In this document: positions 35,106 to 43,769 of the stretch, in pieces
How positions within the stretch are numbered: the stretch's first letter is position 1
Layout of the letters: every line of letters begins with the position of its first letter
DNA from: Ruminococcus sp.
Lineage (GTDB): Bacteria; Bacillota; Clostridia; Oscillospirales; Ruminococcaceae
Direction of reading: 5' to 3'
Assembly (NCBI GenBank): GCA_021199305.1
Contig: JAJQIH010000011.1
Span: 1-64,000, forward strand
Length of the DNA: 64,000 nucleotides
The notes under the pieces: generated by a model
Told to the model about the DNA's origin: nothing
The model's database searches: none
What the model saw: only the letters and a program-made list of their open reading frames with translations
Made by a program: the position numbers and the translations under genes

Positions 35106-35321
35106 TTGCAATTCCTCCGATTTTCTTAAATGCTTTCGTAACGATCAGTCTTTTTAAAGTGCCTGCTCTTCTCTTCGTATACATATATTTTACCAAAAAT
35201 TCTCCTGTATGTCAACAGCAATTTTTGAATGTGTACAATTTGTTGGACTTCAGAGAAATAAGTCTTGCGTTTTGGGGTGGTGGAGGGATTTTTTTGGGGG
35301 TGGAGATTACAAATGCTTATC

Positions 35322-35762
35322 CTAACGATTATTCCTTACCGGGAACTGTTTACTCATCTTCTCAATATCGCTGCATACTCCTTGGTACATTTCCTCTGTA
35401 AGTCCCTGGGAAACATAGATTTCCTTCCAATCGTCTGATGTATCATAAACAAACCGAATTTGCATAGCATATATGTCATCGACCTTTGTGACCGCTAACT
35501 CCAAATACGGCTCTATGAAATCAGCAATCATCCCAGTTTCTTTTCCAGAGAGGATATCTTTCATATTTTTGACTATTGACTCAAGCTCATCTGCCAACAG
35601 GCAATTATCTGTATAGGAATGATGTTCCACACCGTCAAAATATTCAATTGCCACGGTCAGCCAGTTGCTGTCGTACTCGTTCATTCCCTTTTTAGCTGCA
35701 AACTCATAATCGAAAATAGAAAGTTCTATTTTCTTGTCACCCTCAGTAAACATTACACTCAT
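35322..35762 (-). CDS. WapI-like immunity protein
   Basis: A 146-residue acidic protein with YDSNWLTVAIEY, NCLLADELESIV and FIEPYLEL, a pattern typical of the WapI immunity family. Such proteins protect against contact-dependent toxins; many are found as orphans. No toxin gene is adjacent. AGGAGAT precedes the ATG. It lies about 60 bp after the 387-residue gene of unknown function. Confidence 0.6.
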   Translation of the reverse strand: MSVMFTEGDKKIELSIFDYEFAAKKGMNEYDSNWLTVAIEYFDGVEHHSYTDNCLLADELESIVKNMKDILSGKETGMIADFIEPYLELAVTKVDDIYAMQIRFVYDTSDDWKEIYVSQGLTEEMYQGVCSDIEKMSKQFPVRNNR

Positions 35763-35822
35763 AAATATCTCCTATAAATGCTATCAATGGCTTATCGGCT
35801 ATTTGTTATTGATAAGTTTATG

Positions 35823-36986
35823 TTAAGCGTCTCTTCCTACAATAACCCGCGTCATTTCAACAGGAACTGGAACAGAAAATCTCATGTGATGCTCCACAGA
35901 AATAATCTCACCAGTGACTTTTTCGCTGTTTCCAGGCTTTGGAACAATCACATGGTCGCCGCGCCGTAGTGTGCGGTCCTCTGTTCTGTAATATATTGGC
36001 TCATCTATAGATGACAATTTCACGAGACAGTAAACATATACATGGAAATCATCATCTGCAAATGGGTCGTCATCCATTGTTGCGTCAGTTGATTCAAGAT
36101 GTGCAGCTGTCGGAGTACAGCTGGTTTGTGTTTCGTTATCAACATGAATTACAATGCTTTCTCCGGCGTTATATTTCTTGTCGTCTACCTCGATAATCAT
36201 GCCCGCGTCATCATCTTCGTTTATGTCGTTGGCATCCTCGTCTGCGGCATCGGACTTGCTCTCAGCGACTTCCTTGGCTTCCTTCAAGGCTTCTTCGTCC
36301 AATTCTCCAAAGAGAACCATATTCTCTAGAGGAATCCGTTCTTTGATAAACTCTTCAAGAGAAATCCCATCTATATGTACTCCACCATCTAATGAGCCAT
36401 CCAGTCTTCTATGAGAGCCATCTAATTCCGTAGTGAACATTTTCCAATCGCCAATATCTGTCGCGTAGCCCAAAAGCTCCCCTTGCTCAGTGTAGTCCTT
36501 GATTAAAGACAAAATCTGATACGCCTTCTCTTTCCCTATTGAACCTTGTTCTTTCCTACCTACTGTGCAATGAGGATATTCTCCATTTCCAAAAAGATAT
36601 TCCGAAAACCAATATCTTCCGGTAGCCGAAATCGTCAGTCTTTGCTCAGCTGGTGTATCAAACTTTGGACGCGGTCCATAACCAATCAGATTTGAAACAA
36701 TTTTCACACTTTGAAGTTTCTTCCTACAGACAATAAAATTCATAGCAAAAGGCAGCCCTTCTACCAAGCCATCATGCGCACTAAAGTCCAGTATGATATC
36801 TGTGCCATTTTCAATCGCAGCACAAACTTCATCTAAAACGCAATAATTTAGTGATGACGGCAAGTCGGACGAATCCCTATCAAAATGCTGCAATGCGTCT
36901 CGCATAGATAACTGTACCCCATCAGGGAGAGTTTTTATATATTCAATTACCTTATCGAGAACTTCTCTTTCTTCTTGTTGATCCAT
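35823..36986 (-). CDS. Unrecognised 387-aa protein associated with the restriction operon
   Basis: I do not recognise the whole protein. The N-terminal 200 residues are mixed alpha/beta. The middle (about 245-325) is a highly acidic low-complexity linker. The last 55 residues (TLRRGDHVIVPKPGNSEKVTGEIISV...) form a small beta-barrel-like domain of the type appended to various clostridial accessory proteins. It starts 36 bp downstream of the helicase stop in the same orientation and is probably co-transcribed. A role accessory to the restriction system or an unrelated passenger are both possible. Confidence 0.6.
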   Translation of the reverse strand: MDQQEEREVLDKVIEYIKTLPDGVQLSMRDALQHFDRDSSDLPSSLNYCVLDEVCAAIENGTDIILDFSAHDGLVEGLPFAMNFIVCRKKLQSVKIVSNLIGYGPRPKFDTPAEQRLTISATGRYWFSEYLFGNGEYPHCTVGRKEQGSIGKEKAYQILSLIKDYTEQGELLGYATDIGDWKMFTTELDGSHRRLDGSLDGGVHIDGISLEEFIKERIPLENMVLFGELDEEALKEAKEVAESKSDAADEDANDINEDDDAGMIIEVDDKKYNAGESIVIHVDNETQTSCTPTAAHLESTDATMDDDPFADDDFHVYVYCLVKLSSIDEPIYYRTEDRTLRRGDHVIVPKPGNSEKVTGEIISVEHHMRFSVPVPVEMTRVIVGRDA

Positions 36987-37021
36987 AGGCCTAAATCACC
37001 TTCACCATATGATATTTTTCT

Positions 37022-40000
37022 TTATAAATCAAATAATTTCTGCATTTCTGCATCCATTGTTCCCTTCTTTGCATATTCCAGAGTATCGCAAAGACGAATG
37101 TTGTTCTTTTCAATGTGTATCTCGTCACTGAATCCGAGAATATAACGCAGGCAGATACGATATATTATTTCTGTCGGCGCGCAACCATACACTTGCTTGG
37201 CAAAGATATGATTCAGCCTTTCAGCATCATCAGGATAAAGTGCCTTCATGCGCTTGCTTTGATAGAGCCTTGTTACAATTTCCGTTATGTACATTCCCGA
37301 TTTCATATACAGGTCGGCAAAGGTCGCATCCGGGTCATCAAAGCAGCCGGGATTTTCCTGCTCAAGTCTGTCCACCATATCCTGCACAACCTTTTTAGGC
37401 GTAAAAATCTGGTTTGTACGCTGTGGAGGAATGTAATCAAAAATATCTCCCTTGTGATCCAGCTCGAAATAATTTGCAAGGTCAGCTCGCCTTTTCAGGA
37501 ATTCCTGAACAGCGTCGTTGAATACAACCTCATCGAAAAGATGTCCGTCAAAGTGTTTTTGCTCACCGGCTTCTGTCGTATAATCTCCGCCATCGCGCAA
37601 CATACGGAATTGATCAAGCGTTACGCCCTGACCGTTCTGCGGATTGGCAGTAACCTCCCAGAAGACCTCTTCCGGCACGAGCGTGTCAAAGTTCGCAAGA
37701 GTTGTATTTTCATCTCCGTAGGCCATAAGAAACGCGGGAATCGTACGTGAAAATCCGCGCAAATGGTCACGGACGCCTCCTTCGATAGAATCCTTCATTG
37801 CATTCTTCTTTTCAGCTTCTACAGTAGCAACGACGGTCTCTGCTGCTTTCTTCCTAACTTCTTCGTTATGAAGGCTCTTATTAATGTTCTCCAACATATC
37901 CTGATGATTTTGTGCTCGTTTCTGAGTGTACTCCTCATCAATCTTAGTTATTTCCGGCATAGAAACACCTAATTGCTGTGCCTCTTTTATTTTGTTATCA
38001 TATTCCTTGGTGAGCTGATTATCCTGAATAGTATACTCACCGAAAACACGGCTGACAACCGTGCTTGTATCCTCCTGTATTTTGCGTTCCAACTGCTTCT
38101 GAGTGGATTTTCTCAGGTCATTGCCATAGGTGTTCTTTGCGTTGAAAATAAGCGTGTCAGCAACTGGCACTGCAAACTGTTCGCAAAGAGCCTTGAGTTC
38201 ATCTCTCTTAGAATCGGGAAATGCCTCATATTTTTTCTGAGCTTCTTCTACAATATCATCCCACTTATCTTCAATATCTGCATAAACCTTATCCCCAAAC
38301 AGCTCACTGGCAGTACCAATAACCTGTTCTCTCGGAATTTCAACTTCTCCATCGGCATTAAGGCTGAGAGCATCAGCTGTCGTCTCAGCTACAGAAGCAG
38401 GAGCGAGGGGCTTTGGCTCCTCGATTGCCTGCATATTGTTGATAATGTCGATAATTTCTTTCGGCGCACCAAAAATGCCGCCAATGTTCGCAAACAGGAA
38501 GTTGGACATAAAGCCGCGCTCCACGACTTCTCTGGCATGGATATGCCGAGGGATCGTAAGAACTTTCTCTGCGTCCAGTTCTACCATTGAGCCTTCATCG
38601 TCTTCGCCATAGACCGGGAAGAAATTAAGAAGCTCCCTCACGTGCTGCTTACGACTGTCAAAGTCACCCTTGTCTCCAGAAGTTTCAGGAATCAGGTCAC
38701 TAGCAAATTTCTCAAAAATCGTCAGGGTACGAGCAGGGTCAAAGTCAAACACATAAGCGTTTTCCTTAATATGAAGATTGCCGTTTTCTTGATAACGCCA
38801 AGGATTCTGTGCCCGAAAAGCCGCCTGCATATACAGAGCGGGACTCGACATATTGGAAAGCATTAAAACTGCTGTCCATTCTTTTATGGTAACGCCTGTA
38901 GTCAACTGTCCTACGGAAATGGTAATGGTTTTATTGTGTTCAGAGATTGCCTTTACGACTTTATCGAAAGACTTCTGGTTCTCATCATCGTCATCGAGCT
39001 TTCCGTCACCCGCAGCCAAAACAATCTCATAATCTTTGAATACGGGATGTAGTTTCAGTTTCTTAGCAAGTGCTTTTGCGCTTGCCACACGGTTAAGTAT
39101 CCAGAATGTGTGTTTCAGTTCATCCCGGAGTTCAGGAGTGGAAAATGGAAATTTCTCCTGCCGTGTCAAGGCGTCGAGAAACTTGTCTACATCCGAGTCA
39201 TGAATGAATTTTCCAGACTCATTCGTAGCAAAAAACTCATTCAGGTCAAAGGCATATTCTTCAATATCATCATCTGCCAGTTCTATGCCCTTTTTTACCT
39301 TATCCCGAATAATGTCGGACATTTGATATGTAAAGAGAGAAAGGCGAGGCAGATTGGCATACGGATTCTCAAGCTCACTGGAGCAGTCCCAATCACGCTT
39401 CTTTTTCTGCTCGTCTGCATAAGTCCAGTTGAATATAGCGCTATCTGGAAATTTATCATTTGCCAACGCCTTAAATGGTGTACCAGATAAATGAAGTGTG
39501 TTTGCCCTGTCAATTTGATTAAACGCTGTATCTGTTTTGTATGTGTCAACGCCTTCGTGCGCTTCGTCAATAACAAGCATATCCCACTTCATATTATGAA
39601 CTTCTGACAGCTTTTCAATGTGACCTCCAAAATAAAGAGACCCTTTTAAATCCTGCAAGCTGACAAATTCAATGCAGCCTACAAGCTCATCATCTAAGCT
39701 GTTTAAGTATTCCTCTCTGGTTAATACATACGCCTTATCTTTAAGTGCAGAAACCTCACTGACAAATTTAAACTCCGACGTTCCTAAAAATTTCGAATAA
39801 TCATCGTACCACGAGTTGGCAATCGCAGGACGATTAGTTACAATTAAAATATTGCAAGCATTATCACCCTTCTGAGCTTTTAATCGCTTGCAAAGATCAT
39901 AAGTTGCGAGAGTTTTTCCAAAACGAGGTTTTGCATTCCACAAATATTCGCCATTTTTATGACTATTAAAGTATTCAAGAGTTTGTGTAACAGCTTTTTC

Positions 40001-40414
40001 TTGTTCGTCTCTAAGTATATAAGGACTCACCTCTGAAGTTTCAAGAACTCCACGATTTTGACGGAATTGAGTAAACTGCATCAGAGATTCAACTGGCGAG
40101 ATTTTAAACCATTCCGGCGGCTGCTTGTCACCCACGAGTGGTTTCATCCGTTCTATACCCTGCTTTTGCAAATATGTATGAAAATCCTTGTCGTTAAAAT
40201 ATGTTTTTCCATCAGAAAATACAGCAATATCCGACCACTCTGTTTTATGAGGGATATTTGCTGTTTTTAGCTGTTGGTTTATTCTCTCTTCCACATCTAT
40301 CTCAGTATAGCCAAGTTTTACCCAACCATTATGGTCAGGAACAGTTGGAGTGGTATAACAATAGCAATGAGGTATAACTGTTCTTGTAGAATGCAAATCT
40401 ATTGCTCTCATCAC
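37022..40414 (-). CDS. Large restriction helicase with GIY-YIG-like N-terminus and methylase-like C-terminus
   Basis: A 1130-residue protein. Residues about 15-60 (HCYCYTTP...GWVKLGYTEIDVEERI) resemble the T5orf172/GIY-YIG nuclease pattern. A superfamily 2 helicase core follows: Walker A NAKPRFGKTL (about 165), DEAH box VIDEAHEG and LSGTPFKAL. The last 150 residues contain NQIFTPKKVVQDMVD and ADLYMKSGMYITEIV, which look like motifs X and a degenerate motif I of an N6-methylase, followed by YGCAPTEI. Its start (GTG 40414 or ATG 40411) overlaps the methylase stop. It is the likely DNA-translocating and cleaving part of a two-gene restriction-modification system. Confidence 0.8.
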   Translation of the reverse strand: MMRAIDLHSTRTVIPHCYCYTTPTVPDHNGWVKLGYTEIDVEERINQQLKTANIPHKTEWSDIAVFSDGKTYFNDKDFHTYLQKQGIERMKPLVGDKQPPEWFKISPVESLMQFTQFRQNRGVLETSEVSPYILRDEQEKAVTQTLEYFNSHKNGEYLWNAKPRFGKTLATYDLCKRLKAQKGDNACNILIVTNRPAIANSWYDDYSKFLGTSEFKFVSEVSALKDKAYVLTREEYLNSLDDELVGCIEFVSLQDLKGSLYFGGHIEKLSEVHNMKWDMLVIDEAHEGVDTYKTDTAFNQIDRANTLHLSGTPFKALANDKFPDSAIFNWTYADEQKKKRDWDCSSELENPYANLPRLSLFTYQMSDIIRDKVKKGIELADDDIEEYAFDLNEFFATNESGKFIHDSDVDKFLDALTRQEKFPFSTPELRDELKHTFWILNRVASAKALAKKLKLHPVFKDYEIVLAAGDGKLDDDDENQKSFDKVVKAISEHNKTITISVGQLTTGVTIKEWTAVLMLSNMSSPALYMQAAFRAQNPWRYQENGNLHIKENAYVFDFDPARTLTIFEKFASDLIPETSGDKGDFDSRKQHVRELLNFFPVYGEDDEGSMVELDAEKVLTIPRHIHAREVVERGFMSNFLFANIGGIFGAPKEIIDIINNMQAIEEPKPLAPASVAETTADALSLNADGEVEIPREQVIGTASELFGDKVYADIEDKWDDIVEEAQKKYEAFPDSKRDELKALCEQFAVPVADTLIFNAKNTYGNDLRKSTQKQLERKIQEDTSTVVSRVFGEYTIQDNQLTKEYDNKIKEAQQLGVSMPEITKIDEEYTQKRAQNHQDMLENINKSLHNEEVRKKAAETVVATVEAEKKNAMKDSIEGGVRDHLRGFSRTIPAFLMAYGDENTTLANFDTLVPEEVFWEVTANPQNGQGVTLDQFRMLRDGGDYTTEAGEQKHFDGHLFDEVVFNDAVQEFLKRRADLANYFELDHKGDIFDYIPPQRTNQIFTPKKVVQDMVDRLEQENPGCFDDPDATFADLYMKSGMYITEIVTRLYQSKRMKALYPDDAERLNHIFAKQVYGCAPTEIIYRICLRYILGFSDEIHIEKNNIRLCDTLEYAKKGTMDAEMQKLFDL

Positions 40415-42264
40415 TCCATCTCCTTTACGTGTGTTTCGATGAACTCGATTTCTTTCTCATCCAGACCGTACTTGCGATATAACTGCAAGTCAATCTCGTG
40501 AACCGACTTCGACCAATCGATGTCGGAGTTTTTGGTGAAATCCTGTAATGGGACGTATTTCCAAACGGGTTTAGCGTTATCTTGAGTTATCTTTAAGATT
40601 CCAAGCATCACTCTTGCAAATTTAGTTTTTATATATCTCAAGCAAGAATTGGCTTCATCAAAAGTTTCAAAATTACCAATACTTAGGAAAGTTTCAGTAG
40701 AGCCGACAAGCGGCTCGCCGACAAGCGGAGTAGATAATACTTCTCCTATTGCACCAGAACCATTAGCTTTTGGTATGAAAACTTTATATTTGTATAATGA
40801 ATCTATTTCCTTTAGATAATCTTTTCTAAACCACTTATAAACACGATTTTTGCCCATATTACCGAAAATACGGATGTATTCAAAACCGTCATCGGGCTTT
40901 TCATCAGTAAATAGCTTTGGCATCCTCTCAAAGACCGGCGCTGAAATACGAGGGTCTGTTACTTTTTCCATTTCCTGTGGTTGTTCTTTGTATGCAAGAT
41001 CAGAAAAACGGTATTGACCTCGATTTGAAACTATATCAGAGAAGCTTGCTTCTGCACATGACCAAACTTTTTGTCTTATGCTATTCAACTCAGGAAAAGC
41101 TGTAAATGTGTCGATTGCTCCAAAGTCTTGATTTGCATTGCGATATGTTATTGCAATACCGCCTTTTATATCCGTATTTGAAAACACTTTACTGCTGTCG
41201 GCTTCATACCACAAAACCTTCAAATGCGGGTCGTCAAGCATTTTTCTATTCCATGCTTTTTGCGTTCCACCAGCATTAAAGAGAAATCGTGCAGGGTGAA
41301 TCATCTCTACTACATCGGCGACTGTATAAGCACCGTCCAAAAATTTATCATAAATCGGTGCAGCAAAAGACTTTTGCTCGCCGACTGTATCGTCTTGATA
41401 CGGCGGATTGCCAATAATAAAATCGAACTTCATAGTTTCTTCCCCCTCTTTTAAATCTCTGAATAAAAGGCTCTTTTTCACCCTGTGATTGTAAATTTTA
41501 GTATCGTCTGCTTGTGTTTGCTCGTCAGGATCATCAAAAAGCGAAAACTGATGAAACTTTTCGCCAATAACCCCAAGAGGAACTGTATCCTTCAAACCAT
41601 CCATTTGAAAAATATTCCAAACGATTATATTAGCAATTTTGTTAAGCTCTGCTTCGCTTGCGGGACGGTTCCATTTATCTTGCAAATAGTCACTGAACGT
41701 CACAAGCAGATTAATTCTTGCGATCAGAAGATTATCGCCCTGATATTCGTAGCCGTAAGTATTTTCAAAAGCTTTGTATGTCCATTTGAGCCAATCAGCT
41801 TCCGTTTCGGTATTGCGTGAAATCGCTTGTAATTTACGATCAAGCAGTCCTACACGTTTCCAAAGAGAAATGTTTTCTCCTGTGGTAGTATCATATCTTG
41901 TAACGAGAAATGGTGCTTCGCCGCAGGTAATTTCAAGGACTCGCTGTGTAACTACTTTTTGCCAATCATCGTTAGTCTCAACCTGCTCATTCATTTGTTT
42001 GACAATCCAGGTTGGTGTAAAAACCTCAGCTTTTGTGCGGGTGCGCTCGTTTTGTTCTGCCTGTGATTTACGAACCCGAGGTTGAATTGCCAGCGAATCA
42101 AATCCAAGCAAATCATCAACCAAAATCTGATCGCTATCACGGCAGCCATAAACGCTATACTGGTTGGTAGCGTATATAATATTTTTACCAGTTGTCTTGT
42201 CGCAAAGTAACTTTTTCAATACAAACTTAACTGGATATTTATCAATCTCAATCAGATCTTGCAA
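40411..42264 (-). CDS. Eco57I-type adenine DNA methylase / restriction-modification protein
   Basis: A 617-residue protein starting at TTG 42264 (AGGAGG 8 bp upstream). Seen: EVFTPTWIVKQMNEQV (motif X region), VLEITCGEAPFLVTRYD in place of the usual DxxxGxG motif I, and the catalytic FIIGNPPYQDD (motif IV), which indicates N6-adenine methylation. The C-terminal 250 residues likely form a target-recognition domain. Transcribed first from its own promoter and overlapping the helicase gene, so the two are a unit. Confidence 0.85.
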   Translation of the reverse strand: MQDLIEIDKYPVKFVLKKLLCDKTTGKNIIYATNQYSVYGCRDSDQILVDDLLGFDSLAIQPRVRKSQAEQNERTRTKAEVFTPTWIVKQMNEQVETNDDWQKVVTQRVLEITCGEAPFLVTRYDTTTGENISLWKRVGLLDRKLQAISRNTETEADWLKWTYKAFENTYGYEYQGDNLLIARINLLVTFSDYLQDKWNRPASEAELNKIANIIVWNIFQMDGLKDTVPLGVIGEKFHQFSLFDDPDEQTQADDTKIYNHRVKKSLLFRDLKEGEETMKFDFIIGNPPYQDDTVGEQKSFAAPIYDKFLDGAYTVADVVEMIHPARFLFNAGGTQKAWNRKMLDDPHLKVLWYEADSSKVFSNTDIKGGIAITYRNANQDFGAIDTFTAFPELNSIRQKVWSCAEASFSDIVSNRGQYRFSDLAYKEQPQEMEKVTDPRISAPVFERMPKLFTDEKPDDGFEYIRIFGNMGKNRVYKWFRKDYLKEIDSLYKYKVFIPKANGSGAIGEVLSTPLVGEPLVGSTETFLSIGNFETFDEANSCLRYIKTKFARVMLGILKITQDNAKPVWKYVPLQDFTKNSDIDWSKSVHEIDLQLYRKYGLDEKEIEFIETHVKEME

Positions 42265-42295
42265 TGGATTATCCTCCTGATGATATATTTATTTA

Positions 42296-42324
42296 AGTAT
42301 ATCATATTTTACATAAATCGTCAA
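42296..42324 (-). promoter_or_regulatory. Promoter of the methylase-helicase operon
   Basis: On the minus strand: TTGACG (42319-42324), 17-bp spacer, TATACT (42296-42301), about 30 bp upstream of the TTG start. Confidence 0.75.
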
Positions 42325-42422
42325 TTGTTTGAGCTTTGTATCTTTTCTGTCCATTGTCCACTTGTCAATGATAGTTTACACTAACTCCAAAAAAGACAAC
42401 AACTATGAGCAGGTCAAAACTA

Positions 42423-42483
42423 ATTATCAAAAAACATCCGACCTGTTAGCCGGATGCTGGTTGTGCTTGATATTCTGTCAGGT
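42423..42483 (+). repeat. Direct repeat, left copy, flanking mcrBC
   Basis: The sequence TATCAAA...CATCCGAC...AGCCGGATGCTGGTTGTGCTTGATATTCTGTCAGG is matched in the same orientation at 46742-46800, with identity unbroken over about 30 bp (GCCGGATGCTGG to ATTCTGT). The CATCCG/CGGATG arms form a 6-bp stem here. Confidence 0.8.
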
Positions 42484-42610
42484 GGTTGAGAGAGGTTTCG
42501 TTACGAGGCGATTGTGTAGAACTCAGCGTAGCTGTGTGCGGTTTTGACATTTTCATTTTGAACTGATTCGGTTTTGGGGTGGGGTGCAGGAACTTACATT
42601 AAGCTTTCAT

Positions 42611-42653
42611 AAAAACCACCCTCAAAGTTGGATTATAACCTAACTTTGAGGGT
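42611..42653 (-). terminator. Terminator of the mcrBC operon
   Basis: A perfect 12-bp stem, ACCCTCAAAGTT (42618-42629) with AACTTTGAGGGT (42642-42653) and a 12-nt loop. On the minus strand it is followed by GGTTTTTATG. It lies about 50 bp past the mcrC stop. Confidence 0.85.
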
Positions 42654-42704
42654 AGTAGGTTGTCTTCTCTGCTTTCTAACGCTCAATGTGCGGAAGAAAA
42701 TTTT

Positions 42705-43769
42705 TTATCTAAGTTTCGCTCCAAAGAAGTCCTCCTCTATCTGATTTAGCTGCTCAGCAATAACTGAGAACTCCTGATTTAAATCCAGTGTCTTTACATC
42801 AATCCGGTTCCCACTCATCTGATACGACTGATCCGGCTGTATGGTTTCGTCCGTGCGGGCATACAACAGCATACCTGAAACAGTATGTGGCTTGTCCGCA
42901 AACTCCGTATCTTTATTTTTCACATAAGTGAAAATCTGATACATATTATTCGAGTGCAGTGTATGAACACCATACTGCTCCTGCGTCGTGCGGGAGTAAT
43001 ACTTGGCATCTATAATCAGCACCGTATCCTGGTAAGAAAGCATAATGTCACTCTGCATAACAGGCAGCATCGTTCCGATGCCGTCATCCAACGCCCAACT
43101 AATCTGTGATGCGGAAACATGTAATCGCGGAAACTCTCTGCTGTAATATTCAAGGATAAATTTCTCGTACAGCCGACACATCCGCTGCTCATCCACAAAG
43201 GACGCAAGTCGGTGTTCTCCATGCTCTGTTGTCAGCAGCATTCCCTGCAGAATAAGCTGGCATAGGCTGATGAGCATCTGATAGGTCTGGTTGTTCCGAT
43301 GAAACCGAACCCTATCCCATTGGATGGAGGACGGCTCAATCAAATCAATGTCCGAGAAGTACAGCATTTCCTTTTTTAGAATATCCTTATATTCCGTGTC
43401 CACATCGCGACTTCTGAGCAAAAGCATGACCGTCGTCTTCAGAATCTGATTCAGAAGATTGTTCTCTGACAACTCATCATATTCACAAGTCAGCACCTGC
43501 TCACGGGCAATCTTGTGTCTAATGGTTCCAGGCATATCAATCCTGCCTCGCAAAGTCGGAATGTCTTCTGTTTTATTCTGATACTCTCGATATAGCCCTT
43601 GCTTTAACTGTTGCCCGATGCCTTTGCTCAAAATGGCAGCAAACAGATTTTGTACATTATCAAATTCCTCTGTCGCCATATCGTCAAAGTTTGACTGTCG
43701 TAAAATCTGAAAGGCAAAGGACAGCATATAATATATGTTTTTTATCAGGATATTCTTATTCTGCTTCAT
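42705..43769 (-). CDS. mcrC: McrC, nuclease subunit of McrBC
   Basis: A 354-residue McrC with an N-terminal McrB-contact region (NIYYMLSFAFQ) and a PD-(D/E)XK nuclease core: Asp in QSDIMLSYQDT and IIDAKYYSR. It overlaps the McrB stop by 4 bp (ATGA). McrC stimulates McrB GTP hydrolysis and cuts DNA carrying modified cytosine. Confidence 0.9.
   Translation of the reverse strand: MKQNKNILIKNIYYMLSFAFQILRQSNFDDMATEEFDNVQNLFAAILSKGIGQQLKQGLYREYQNKTEDIPTLRGRIDMPGTIRHKIAREQVLTCEYDELSENNLLNQILKTTVMLLLRSRDVDTEYKDILKKEMLYFSDIDLIEPSSIQWDRVRFHRNNQTYQMLISLCQLILQGMLLTTEHGEHRLASFVDEQRMCRLYEKFILEYYSREFPRLHVSASQISWALDDGIGTMLPVMQSDIMLSYQDTVLIIDAKYYSRTTQEQYGVHTLHSNNMYQIFTYVKNKDTEFADKPHTVSGMLLYARTDETIQPDQSYQMSGNRIDVKTLDLNQEFSVIAEQLNQIEEDFFGAKLR

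Larger units (their letters stand above)
42265..42704. other. Intergenic region between methylase and mcrC
   Basis: These 440 bp without a gene contain the methylase promoter, one copy of a 60-bp repeat (42423-42483), and the mcrC terminator (42611-42653). About 130 bp between the repeat and the terminator hold nothing I recognise. Confidence 0.6.

Noticed and set aside
36000-36400. Overlapping antisense frames inside the 387-residue gene
   Set aside because: They are in the acidic low-complexity segment, where reverse frames stay open by composition alone.
37115-37750. Long plus-strand frame opposite the helicase C-terminus
   Set aside because: Antisense to conserved helicase/methylase-like motifs, with no start signal and no domain.
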